Below are positions 8,671 through 16,078 of a DNA stretch of 64,000 nucleotides, piece after piece; position 1 is the first letter of the stretch; the number at the start of each line of letters is the position of its first letter. Source of the stretch: Nioella aestuarii (GTDB taxonomy: Bacteria > Pseudomonadota > Alphaproteobacteria > Rhodobacterales > Rhodobacteraceae); the NCBI RefSeq assembly GCF_050896395.1, contig NZ_JBPBBA010000005.1:1-64000 (forward strand). The letters run 5' to 3'. The notes under the pieces were generated by a model that did not search any database, had not been told where the DNA came from, and saw only the letters and a program-made list of their open reading frames with translations. The position numbers and the translations under genes are program-made.

Positions 8671-8964
8671 TTATCCCAGAAGACCACCCAGGCGCATGGC
8701 CGTGCCCATGTCGCCGTCAAGGCGCAGGCGGCCGCCCATGAAGGCGGAGGTGGGGTTCAACTCGCCGGACAGGATCTCTTGAAAGGTGTCGGCATCGGCG
8801 GAGAGCGTCACGTCCGCCTCATCCGCGTCATCAGCCGCGCGCACGCCGCTGCCGTCGACCATGATCGCCCCTTCGCCGTCGATGGCGAATTTGGCAGTGC
8901 CGTCGAAGCCTTCGGACAGTTTTTCGGAAAGTGCGGCCACGGCTGCTGTGATGATCTCGCTCAT
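8671..8964 (-). CDS. SCP2 sterol-binding domain protein
   Basis: 97 residues, a stand-alone SCP2 (sterol carrier protein 2) domain with a hydrophobic pocket for lipid or acyl-CoA. The family pattern appears as AKFAIDGEGAIMVDG, ADVTLSADADTFQEILSGEL and FMGGRLRLDGDMGTAMRLG. It is the first gene of a minus-strand pair with the lipase-like hydrolase. The ligand is unknown. Confidence 0.85.
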   Translation of the reverse strand: MSEIITAAVAALSEKLSEGFDGTAKFAIDGEGAIMVDGSGVRAADDADEADVTLSADADTFQEILSGELNPTSAFMGGRLRLDGDMGTAMRLGGLLG

Positions 8965-9034
8965 GTGATGCGTCCTTCGTCAGTTTCAGGCCGAAAACCA
9001 CTGGAATGACCGGCCCCAGATGCTAAGTTCGGGG

Positions 9035-9601
9035 ATGACCATGCGGAAATTGCGCTCAACATACAACAGTGTCGTCGCGGCAGCCATCGCCTTGTTTTGC
9101 GGGCTGATGCCGGCGCAGGGGCTTGCCGATCAGCTGGATGAGCTGTTCCGGCAGTTGGCCGATCCCGGCACGACCAACTGGGAAACGGTGGAACGTGATA
9201 TTGAAATCCAGCTGAGCCTGTCTGGGTCCGCGTCCGCCGACCTGCTGCTGAGGCGCGGGCAGGACGCGCTGGAGGCGCAGGATTTCGACGCCGCAATTGA
9301 CCATTTGACAGCGCTGACAGACCACGCGCCGGACTTCGCAGAAGGCTATAACAGCCGCGCGGTTGCCTATTTCCTTGCTGGCTTGATCGGGCCGGCACTG
9401 GACGATCTGCGGCATGTTCTGGTGCTGGAGCCACGTCATTACGGGGCGCTGGCGGGAATCGGGTCTGTCATGGAAGAATTGGGTGATCATGAGGCCGCAC
9501 TTGCCGCCTATCGTGCTGCCTTCGCTATACATCCGCACCGAGCCGACCTACATGCTGCCATAGCCCGGCTGGAACGGGCCACCGAGGGCACCGCCCTTTA
9601 A
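9035..9601 (+). CDS. Secreted TPR-repeat protein
   Basis: 188 residues from the chosen ATG. A signal peptide (MRKLRSTYNSVVAAAIALF..., ending GLA near residue 31) is followed by three or four TPR units (ADLLLRRGQDALEAQDFDAA, AEGYNSRAVAYFLAGLIGPA, GALAGIGSVMEELGDHEAAL). It probably acts in the periplasm as a protein-interaction scaffold. Starts at 9020, 9035 and 9041 are all possible. It is 38 nt upstream of the Suv3-like helicase on the same strand, but a functional link is not evident. Confidence 0.78.
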   Translation: MTMRKLRSTYNSVVAAAIALFCGLMPAQGLADQLDELFRQLADPGTTNWETVERDIEIQLSLSGSASADLLLRRGQDALEAQDFDAAIDHLTALTDHAPDFAEGYNSRAVAYFLAGLIGPALDDLRHVLVLEPRHYGALAGIGSVMEELGDHEAALAAYRAAFAIHPHRADLHAAIARLERATEGTAL

Positions 9602-9639
9602 GTTTCGCGATCCCGAACGAAGGGCGACAGAGCAGAACC

Positions 9640-12471
9640 ATGCAACGCCAGGGGCGCATCACGGCCGTTCTCGGGCCGACCAATACCGGCAAGACCCATT
9701 ACGCCATCGAGCGGATGCTGGCGCATCGCACGGGGGTGATTGGGCTGCCGCTAAGATTGTTGGCGCGCGAGGTCTATGACCGGATCGTTTCGCTGCGCGG
9801 GCCAAGGGTTGTGGCGTTGATCACCGGCGAGGAGCGGATCGTTCCGGACAGCGCCCAATACTGGGTCTGTACGGTCGAAGCGATGCCTGCGGGCATGGGC
9901 TGCGATTTCCTGGCGGTCGATGAGATCCAGCTTTGCGCCGACCCGGAGCGGGGGCATGTGTTCACCGACCGGCTGTTGAATGCGCGGGGACTGCACGAGA
10001 CGTTGTTTCTTGGGTCCGACACGATGCGCAGTGCGATTGCGGCCTTGGTGCCGGGCGCGCAGTTCATGCGGCGCGAAAGGTTTTCAGAGCTGACCTATAC
10101 CGGGTCGAAGAAGATCAGCCGGATGGTAACGCGGGCGGCGATCGTGGGGTTCTCGGTCGAGAATGTCTATGCAATTGCAGAGCTTTTGCGCCGCCAGCGG
10201 GGTGGGGCGGCCGTGGTGATGGGGGCGCTCAGCCCTCGCACACGGAACGCTCAGGTAGAGCTCTACCAGAACGGGGATGTGGATTACCTTGTGGCCACCG
10301 ATGCCATCGGGATGGGGCTGAACCTCGATATCCGGCATGTGGCCTTTTCCGGCCTGCGCAAGTTCGACGGGCGCAAGATGCGGCAGCTTGCCCCGAATGA
10401 GCTGGCCCAGATCGCGGGCCGCGCCGGGCGGCACACGCAGCCGGGGACGTTCGGGGTAACTGGCGAAGCGAGCCCGCTGGACGACGAGGTGGTGCAGGCG
10501 ATCACCAATCACAGCTTCCGCCCCGTGGGTAAGCTTTTCTGGCGCAATGCGCGGATGGAGTTCGGCACCGTGGACCGGCTCATATCCTCGCTGGAAGCTC
10601 CGGCAGAGGACGAATGGCTGACCCGCGCGCGAGAGGCCGACGACATCCGCGCGCTCAAGACCATCTCGGCGATGCCTGAAATGGCCGACAGGATCAGCGG
10701 TGCGAAAGATGTGCGCCTGCTATGGGATATCTGCTGCATTCCCGATTTCAGGGGTATCAGCCATGCTGAACACGCGACCCTACTGGCCCGGATCTATGAA
10801 TTCCTGCATGGCGTTGGCCGGGTGCCCGACGACTGGATGGCCCGCCAGGTTAAGCGGCTGGATCGAACGGATGGCGATATTGATACACTCTCGAAACGTT
10901 TGGCCTATATCCGGACATGGACTTATGTGGCGCAACGTTCTGGCTGGGTCGATGACGAAAGCCATTGGCGCGGAGCCACGCGTGCCGTAGAAGACCGCCT
11001 GTCAGATGCTCTGCACGAACGTCTGACCCAAAGATTTGTTGACCGGCGCACCAGCGTATTGCTGCGCCGGTTGAAGCAGAAGGAGGGCCTTGTGGCCGAC
11101 GTGAATGACAAGGGTGAAGTGACGGTCGAGGGCGAATTCGTCGGCCGTTTGGAAGGGTTCCGTTTCCGGCAGGATGCCAGCGCGACCCCGGATGAAGCAA
11201 AGACGCTGCGCCAGGCGGCGGTTGCGGCTTTGCGGCCTGAATTCCACCTGCGCGCCGACCGCTTCTACAATGCCCCCGATACAGAGTTCGATTTTACCGA
11301 ACAGGGTGGCTTGATGTGGGGCGATCAGGCGATTGGCAAACTGGTGAAGGGGGCCGAGCCTCTGAAACCCGTGGCCGAAGCCTTCGTCGACGAAGAAGCC
11401 GGGCCGGAGGTGATGCAGAAGGTGCAGCGCCGGTTGCAGCACTTCATCGACCGCAAGATTGCGACGCTGTTCGAGCCGCTGCTGGCGATGTCGCGCGACG
11501 AGGAAATCACCGGTCTGGCCCGAGGTTTTGCCTTCCGTCTGGTCGAAGCGCTTGGCATTCTGCCGCGCGCGGAGGTTGCCGATGACGTGAAATCGCTGGA
11601 CCAGGAGGCGCGCGGACTGCTGCGCAAGCATGGAGTGCGCTTTGGTCAATTCACGATTTTCCAGCAACTCTTGCTGAAACCCGCTCCGACACGCCTGCGT
11701 CTTGTGCTGTGGGGGCTGGCCAGCGACCACGCGGAGTTCCACGAAAGCCCGCCGCCGGGCCTGGTGACGATCCCCGCAGTCGAAGGCGCGCCGCGCGAGT
11801 ACTACACCAATTCCGGCTATCGTCTGGCGGGTGCCCGCGCGATCCGCATCGACATGCTGGAACGTCTGGCCGACATGCTGCGTCAGCAGGACAGCCGGTC
11901 GGGTTTTGAGGCCACCGCTGATATGCTGTCGATCACCGGCATGACGCTGGACCAGTTCGCCGATCTTATGGGCGGGCTTGGCTACGCCGCTGAAAAGGGC
12001 GAGCGTCCCAAGGTGAAAGCGGCTCCTGCCGTGGCGGGCGGCGAGCCTGAGACACCCGTCGAGGTGCCGGGCGATGCGCCTTCCGAATCTCCTGAGGTAC
12101 CGTCGGAGGCTCCGGCGGAAACGCCTGTAGAGGCTCCGGTCGAACAGCCGGCTGAAGCGCCTGCGGACGCACCTGTTGAGATGCCCGACGAGGGCAGCGC
12201 CGTGGTGGCTGAACCCGAGGTCGAGACCTTCTACACCTTCACCTGGGCCCCGCGCCGCCGGTCTGGCCCGCAAGGTGGCCCGCGTCGTGATGGTGCCAGG
12301 CAGGGTGGCAAGCCGCGCGGCAAGGGTGGCCCCAAGGGCAAGGGTGGCCCGAAAGGTCCGCGCAATGACAAGCCAAAGTCCTACACGGCCAAGCCTGAAC
12401 GGCGTGAGAAGAAGATCGACCCCGATAACCCGTTTGCGCAGGCGCTTGCGGGGCTGAAGGGCAACTCCTGA
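9640..12471 (+). CDS. Suv3-like DExH RNA helicase
   Basis: 943 residues. The Walker A motif GPTNTGKTH is at residues 12-20, the DEIQ motif (AVDEIQLC) near 95, and helicase C motifs include ATDAIGMGLNLD and QIAGRAGRH (near 260). This layout matches Suv3, the mitochondrial degradosome helicase, and its alphaproteobacterial homologues. It should unwind RNA 3'-to-5' during decay. From about residue 790 the protein becomes low-complexity: a Pro/Glu/Ala repeat, then a basic Gly/Lys/Pro tail (GGPKGKGGPKG) suited to RNA binding. The gene ends CTGA, overlapping the S4 gene. It is larger than mitochondrial Suv3 because of this tail. Confidence 0.85.
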   Translation: MQRQGRITAVLGPTNTGKTHYAIERMLAHRTGVIGLPLRLLAREVYDRIVSLRGPRVVALITGEERIVPDSAQYWVCTVEAMPAGMGCDFLAVDEIQLCADPERGHVFTDRLLNARGLHETLFLGSDTMRSAIAALVPGAQFMRRERFSELTYTGSKKISRMVTRAAIVGFSVENVYAIAELLRRQRGGAAVVMGALSPRTRNAQVELYQNGDVDYLVATDAIGMGLNLDIRHVAFSGLRKFDGRKMRQLAPNELAQIAGRAGRHTQPGTFGVTGEASPLDDEVVQAITNHSFRPVGKLFWRNARMEFGTVDRLISSLEAPAEDEWLTRAREADDIRALKTISAMPEMADRISGAKDVRLLWDICCIPDFRGISHAEHATLLARIYEFLHGVGRVPDDWMARQVKRLDRTDGDIDTLSKRLAYIRTWTYVAQRSGWVDDESHWRGATRAVEDRLSDALHERLTQRFVDRRTSVLLRRLKQKEGLVADVNDKGEVTVEGEFVGRLEGFRFRQDASATPDEAKTLRQAAVAALRPEFHLRADRFYNAPDTEFDFTEQGGLMWGDQAIGKLVKGAEPLKPVAEAFVDEEAGPEVMQKVQRRLQHFIDRKIATLFEPLLAMSRDEEITGLARGFAFRLVEALGILPRAEVADDVKSLDQEARGLLRKHGVRFGQFTIFQQLLLKPAPTRLRLVLWGLASDHAEFHESPPPGLVTIPAVEGAPREYYTNSGYRLAGARAIRIDMLERLADMLRQQDSRSGFEATADMLSITGMTLDQFADLMGGLGYAAEKGERPKVKAAPAVAGGEPETPVEVPGDAPSESPEVPSEAPAETPVEAPVEQPAEAPADAPVEMPDEGSAVVAEPEVETFYTFTWAPRRRSGPQGGPRRDGARQGGKPRGKGGPKGKGGPKGPRNDKPKSYTAKPERREKKIDPDNPFAQALAGLKGNS

Positions 12472-12845
12472 CCGAGGGGGCGTCCCCCCGGCTGCGGCTT
12501 GATAAATGGCTGTGGCATGCGCGGTTCTTCAAGACCCGCACTCTGGCCGCGCGCATCGTTGCGGGCGGCCATGTGCGGGTGAACACCCAAAAGGTGCACA
12601 AGCCCGCCGCAACGGTCGGCCCCGGTGATGTTCTGACCTTCGCCCAGGGCCGTGACGTGCGTGTGGTTCGGGTCGTGGCCATTGGTGAACGGCGTGGTCC
12701 GGCGCCTGAGGCGCAACAGCTTTACGACGATTTGACGCCGGTCAAGGAAACCGTCCCGCAAAACCCCTCATACGAGGGAAAGGGGCGGCCTTCGGGCAAG
12801 GATCGCCGGGCGCTTGGTTCTTTACGCCGCAGCCCGCTTGAATGA
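12468..12845 (+). CDS. S4-domain RNA-binding protein (Hsp15 type), probable CTG start
   Basis: 125 residues if initiated at CTG 12468. The S4 core RLRLDKWLWHARFFKTRTLA begins at residue 8, then GGHVRVNTQKVHKPAATVGPGD, matching Hsp15, which binds stalled 50S subunits. The frame is open only from the stop at 12426. No in-frame ATG, GTG or TTG occurs before GTG 12573, which would delete half the S4 domain. CTG 12468 has AAGGG 6 nt upstream (12457-12461) and overlaps the helicase stop as CTGA, like the ATGA couplings elsewhere here. The C-terminus is basic. A sequencing error removing an ATG is a less likely alternative. Confidence 0.82.
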   Translation: MTEGASPRLRLDKWLWHARFFKTRTLAARIVAGGHVRVNTQKVHKPAATVGPGDVLTFAQGRDVRVVRVVAIGERRGPAPEAQQLYDDLTPVKETVPQNPSYEGKGRPSGKDRRALGSLRRSPLE

Positions 12846-12895
12846 TGCCCGTGCCCGGATTAAACCGGCCCTCAGAGTTGTAAAACGGAACTGCC

Positions 12896-13231
12896 ATGAC
12901 CTACGCCGTGATCGAGAACTGCATCAACTGCAAATACACCGACTGTGTCGAGGTATGCCCGGTGGATTGCTTCTACGAGGGGGAAAACTTCCTCGTCATT
13001 CATCCCGATGAATGTATCGATTGCGGTGTGTGCGAACCGGAATGCCCGGCGGATGCGATTCGGCCCGATACCGAGCCGGACATGGAGAAATGGGTTGAGC
13101 TGAACCGGAAATATTCCGAGATGTGGCCGGTCATTGTTTCGAAGAAAGACCCGCTGCCGACGGCAGAGGAATTTGACGGCAAGGACGGGAAGCTGCCCTT
13201 GCTGTCGGAAGCCCCGGGCGAGGGCGGCTGA
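12896..13231 (+). CDS. fdxA: Seven-iron (3Fe-4S/4Fe-4S) ferredoxin FdxA
   Basis: 111 residues. The first cluster motif CINCKYTDCVEVCPVDCF and the second CIDCGVCEPECPADAI have the spacing of Azotobacter-type seven-iron ferredoxins. The C-terminal extension (WVELNRKYSEMWPVI) is also typical. It is a cytoplasmic electron carrier. It follows the S4 gene by 50 nt and reads the same way; helicase, S4, fdxA and carD is a recurring alphaproteobacterial order. Confidence 0.92.
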   Translation: MTYAVIENCINCKYTDCVEVCPVDCFYEGENFLVIHPDECIDCGVCEPECPADAIRPDTEPDMEKWVELNRKYSEMWPVIVSKKDPLPTAEEFDGKDGKLPLLSEAPGEGG

Positions 13232-13293
13232 CCGATTCGCCCAGGCGCTGGCGGCTATGCTGGTGCCAAAAGTGATGTTGCACTGCGGCAAAA

Positions 13294-13313
13294 CCCTGTG
13301 AAAACAGGGCTTT
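13294..13313 (+). terminator. Possible terminator after fdxA
   Basis: CCCTGT (13294-13299) pairs with ACAGGG (13304-13309) around a GAAA tetraloop, followed by CTTTT. The stem is short and the T-run only four, so termination may be partial. Confidence 0.5.
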
Positions 13314-13337
13314 TGGCGGTGCTTGCATTGCGAATCT

Positions 13338-13365
13338 TTGAAATGGCCAAATTTTGTGCTATATT
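13338..13365 (+). promoter_or_regulatory. Predicted carD promoter
   Basis: TTGAAA (13338-13343) and TATATT (13360-13365) are separated by 16 nt, close to a vegetative sigma-70 promoter. The predicted transcript start near 13372 would leave a leader of about 140 nt before the carD ATG. Confidence 0.6.
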
Positions 13366-13512
13366 CCTGTTACATAGGATGTCTCGAGACCGCAGAAGAC
13401 GCGGCTGTGCCTCGCCGCGCATGAAATCAAAGAATGACAGCCCGTAGTGGAAAGCCCGGCTTTCCTCGCGGTGTTTTTGTCGCCCGTGACTGGGTTGTAA
13501 AAGGAAAACCGT

Positions 13513-14025
13513 ATGAGCAAATCGCGCAAATCGCAGGAATTTCGCCCCGACGACTATGTCGTTTACCCCGCGCATGGGGTCGGGCAGATCGTGTCCATTG
13601 AAGAACAGGAGATCGCCGGTCTGTCGATGGAACTGTTCGTGATCTCGTTCGAGAAGGACAAGATGACCCTGCGTGTGCCAACCGCAAAAGCCACCGAGGT
13701 GGGAATGCGGTCGCTTTCCAGCCCCGATGTGGTGAAGAAGGCAATGGAAACGCTCAAGGGCAAGGCCCGGGTAAAGCGCGCCATGTGGTCGCGCCGGGCG
13801 CAGGAATATGAACAGAAGATCAATTCCGGTGACCTGATCTCGATCGCAGAGGTAGTCCGCGACCTGCACCGTGCAGATGATCAGCGGGAACAGTCCTATT
13901 CAGAGCGTCAGCTTTATGAAGCAGCGCTGGAGCGTCTGACCCGTGAACTGGCCGCCGTTAACGGCATGGATGAGGCTGGGGCGCAGAAGCGTGTGGACGA
14001 AGTGCTGACCGCCCGCGCCGCCTGA
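13513..14025 (+). CDS. carD: CarD-family transcriptional regulator
   Basis: 170 residues. The N-terminal CarD/TRCF RNA-polymerase-interacting domain (about 1-65) has DYVVYPAHGVGQI and the usual ISFEKDKMTLRVPTAKA. The C-terminal helical domain includes AMWSRRAQEYEQKINSGD and the SERQLYEAALERL segment. CarD binds the polymerase beta subunit and stabilises open complexes at promoters with weak -10 regions, including rRNA promoters in Rhodobacter. The gene has its own predicted promoter and a strong terminator. ATG 13513 has AAAAGGAAAA upstream. Confidence 0.92.
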   Translation: MSKSRKSQEFRPDDYVVYPAHGVGQIVSIEEQEIAGLSMELFVISFEKDKMTLRVPTAKATEVGMRSLSSPDVVKKAMETLKGKARVKRAMWSRRAQEYEQKINSGDLISIAEVVRDLHRADDQREQSYSERQLYEAALERLTRELAAVNGMDEAGAQKRVDEVLTARAA

Positions 14026-14047
14026 TCAGACCGGTTCTACAGATTGA

Positions 14048-14076
14048 CCCCGTCGCAGAGATGCGGCGGGGTTTTT
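14048..14076 (+). terminator. Rho-independent terminator of carD
   Basis: CCCCGTCGC (14048-14056) pairs with GCGGCGGGG (14063-14071), one G-T pair, 6-nt loop, then TTTTT at 14072-14076. Confidence 0.88.
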
Positions 14077-14086
14077 CGTGGCGGGG

Positions 14087-14154
14087 AAGGGCCTTCCAAG
14101 GCCCTTGGAAGCGGTTTGCAAACCGCTTTTCGAAAGGCGCTTGCAAGCGCCTTT
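14087..14154. repeat. Three adjacent palindromes in the carD-cobS gap
   Basis: AAGGGCCTT-CC-AAGGCCCTT (14087-14106), AAGCGGTTTGCAAACCGCTT (14109-14128, perfect) and a 22-bp perfect palindrome at 14133-14154 with core AAGGCGCTTGCAAGCGCCTT. They lie downstream of carD's terminator and just past the cobS stop on the other strand. The core recurs at 43826-43845 with CG instead of GC at its centre. They look like members of a dispersed intergenic palindromic family. The function is unknown. Confidence 0.85.
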
Positions 14155-14164
14155 GCCGCGCCGG

Positions 14165-14920
14165 TCAAAGCGATGCGGCCAGGACGGCCAGGGCGGTGAT
14201 TTCGGATAGCTGTTGGCTGGCCCCCAGGATATCACCGGTCTGCCCGCCAATCTTTGCCTTTGCCAACATCCCGAGCGCGAAGGCCACGGCCACAACCAGC
14301 AGGGCTGCCCAGAGTGCTGCGACACCAGTCAAGATCAGCGCCAGTGTTAGTGCCACGGCGCCACCGATTGCTGCTGCCTGCAATGGTGGCTGGCCCACGG
14401 CGCGCGACAGCCCTCCGTCGCGCGCAGGAGGCATCCAGGCCATAAGCGCCACCATCGGCACCCGGGACAGCATCGCAGCGGCCAGCAGCACGGGCAGCGC
14501 ATGATCCGCCGCGATCAGCCCTGACAGCAAGGACCAGCGCGCCAGCACCGACAGGATCAGCGCCAGCACCCCGTAGGTGCCGATATGACTGTCCTTCATG
14601 ATCTCCAAACGCCGCTCTGCCGTCCAGCCGCCCCAGAGCCCGTCAGCGGTGTCGGCCAAGCCGTCCTCGTGCATCGCACCCGTCGCCATCGCCATGACGG
14701 CAAGCGCCAGCGCCGCAGACAGCCCGGCCCCAAAACCGGCGCTCAACCAGATCGCCAGTCCGGCCAATAGCGCAGGGGCCAGCCCCGCCAGCGGCCAGGC
14801 CCAGGCCGAAGCCGCGCCTCGGGCCATGTCGGGTTGTCCCGGTAGGGGCAAACGGGTCAGAAGCCCGATCGCCAGGCGAAGATCGCCGGAAATCTGGTGC
14901 AGAATGTCGCGCGGGGCCAT
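14165..14920 (-). CDS. cobS: Adenosylcobinamide-GDP ribazoletransferase (cobalamin synthase)
   Basis: 251 residues; a polytopic membrane enzyme joining adenosylcobinamide-GDP with alpha-ribazole to finish cobalamin. The catalytic block MHEDGLADTADGLWGG, then RRLEIMKDSHIGTYG, is fully conserved, and GDILGASQQLSEI lies near the C-terminus. The ATG at 14920 gives the family length (about 250) and has AGGA upstream. It is divergent from cobT with 89 nt between starts. No cobalamin riboswitch fits in that gap. Confidence 0.92.
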   Translation of the reverse strand: MAPRDILHQISGDLRLAIGLLTRLPLPGQPDMARGAASAWAWPLAGLAPALLAGLAIWLSAGFGAGLSAALALAVMAMATGAMHEDGLADTADGLWGGWTAERRLEIMKDSHIGTYGVLALILSVLARWSLLSGLIAADHALPVLLAAAMLSRVPMVALMAWMPPARDGGLSRAVGQPPLQAAAIGGAVALTLALILTGVAALWAALLVVAVAFALGMLAKAKIGGQTGDILGASQQLSEITALAVLAASL

Positions 14921-15009
14921 GATCCTGGATCCTTTCGGTCGCATTCCAGTGGACAATCCGGCATATCCGCCCAAACGCCCCTTTGGCAATGACAGAGAGA
15001 CCGACGCCG

Positions 15010-16026
15010 ATGACGACGCCCTTTACCACGCTTGCCGAATTTCGTGCCCTTCTATCCGACGCGCCCGGCCCCGACAGTGCCGCCCGCGCAGGCGCACAGG
15101 ACCGCAACGGCCAGTTGACCAAGCCGCCGGGCGCGCTTGGCCGGTTAGAGGATCTGGCGATCTGGTATGCGGGCTGGCGTGGCGACGCACGCCCAGAGAT
15201 CAATTCTCCACAGGTTCTGATCTTTGCGGGCAACCACGGGGTGACGGCCCGCGGCGTCTCGGCCTTTCCGGCAGAGGTCACGGTGCAGATGGTCGCCAAT
15301 TTCGAAGCGGGCGGCGCGGCAATCAACCAGTTGTCGAAGGCGGCGGGCGCGTCCATGCAGGTCCATGCGCTGGATCTGGACCGGCCCACGGCGGATTTCT
15401 CTGCCGGTCCCGCGATGAGCGCGGCAGAGGTCGTGGCAGCTCTGGCCACGGGCTGGAACGCGGTTGACGCGCAGGCCGACCTGCTGGTCACGGGCGAGAT
15501 GGGGATCGGCAACACCACATCCGCCGCCGCCATTGCATTGGCGCTGTTCGGCGGTGACGCTGCGGACTGGACGGGCCGGGGCACGGGCGTGGACGATGCA
15601 GGCCTGGCGCTAAAGGCTCAGGTCGTGGCCGAAGGTTTGGCGGCCAATCCTGGTGCGAGCGAAGACGCGCTGGAGGCGCTGCGCTGCCTTGGCGGGCGCG
15701 AATTGGCGGCGATGGCGGGCGCAATTGCGCGGGCGCGGGCCTTGCGCATTCCGGTCATTCTGGACGGGTTCATCTGCACGGCGGCAGCGGCTACACTGGA
15801 CCGCGCGGTCCCCGGTTCTCTGGATCACACGGTGGCCGGGCACATGTCGGCCGAAACCGCCCATGGCAAGGTGCTGAAGCACCTGGGCAAGGAACCGCTT
15901 CTGACGCTAAACATGCGGCTTGGCGAAGGCTCCGGTGCGGCCCTGGCGATCAACGTTCTGAAGGGGGCGATTGCCTGCCATTCCGGTATGGCGACCTTTG
16001 CCGAGGCGGGGGTTTCCGACGGCTGA
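15010..16026 (+). CDS. cobT: Nicotinate-nucleotide--dimethylbenzimidazole phosphoribosyltransferase
   Basis: 338 residues; makes alpha-ribazole phosphate from nicotinate mononucleotide and DMB, the lower-ligand branch of cobalamin synthesis. Motifs include LTKPPGALGRLEDLA, FAGNHGV, GEMGIGNTTSAAAIA, DGFICTAAA and the C-terminal LNMRLGEGSGAALAI, whose Glu is the predicted catalytic base. Starts at 14989 and 15010 are both possible; 15010 has GAGAG upstream. It is paired divergently with cobS. Confidence 0.92.
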   Translation: MTTPFTTLAEFRALLSDAPGPDSAARAGAQDRNGQLTKPPGALGRLEDLAIWYAGWRGDARPEINSPQVLIFAGNHGVTARGVSAFPAEVTVQMVANFEAGGAAINQLSKAAGASMQVHALDLDRPTADFSAGPAMSAAEVVAALATGWNAVDAQADLLVTGEMGIGNTTSAAAIALALFGGDAADWTGRGTGVDDAGLALKAQVVAEGLAANPGASEDALEALRCLGGRELAAMAGAIARARALRIPVILDGFICTAAAATLDRAVPGSLDHTVAGHMSAETAHGKVLKHLGKEPLLTLNMRLGEGSGAALAINVLKGAIACHSGMATFAEAGVSDG

Positions 16027-16078
16027 AGCGTGGTGATGGGTGCGGGCGCGGAACTGTCTGCACTGCGCACCCCGCTGC

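Noticed and set aside
14921..15009. Cobalamin riboswitch between cobS and cobT
   Set aside because: The gap is only 89 nt and shows no conserved box; a riboswitch of this class needs about 200 nt.
16038..16072. GGGTGCG/CGCACCC hairpin between cobT and the antiporter gene as a terminator
   Set aside because: The loop is over 20 nt and no T-run follows on either strand.
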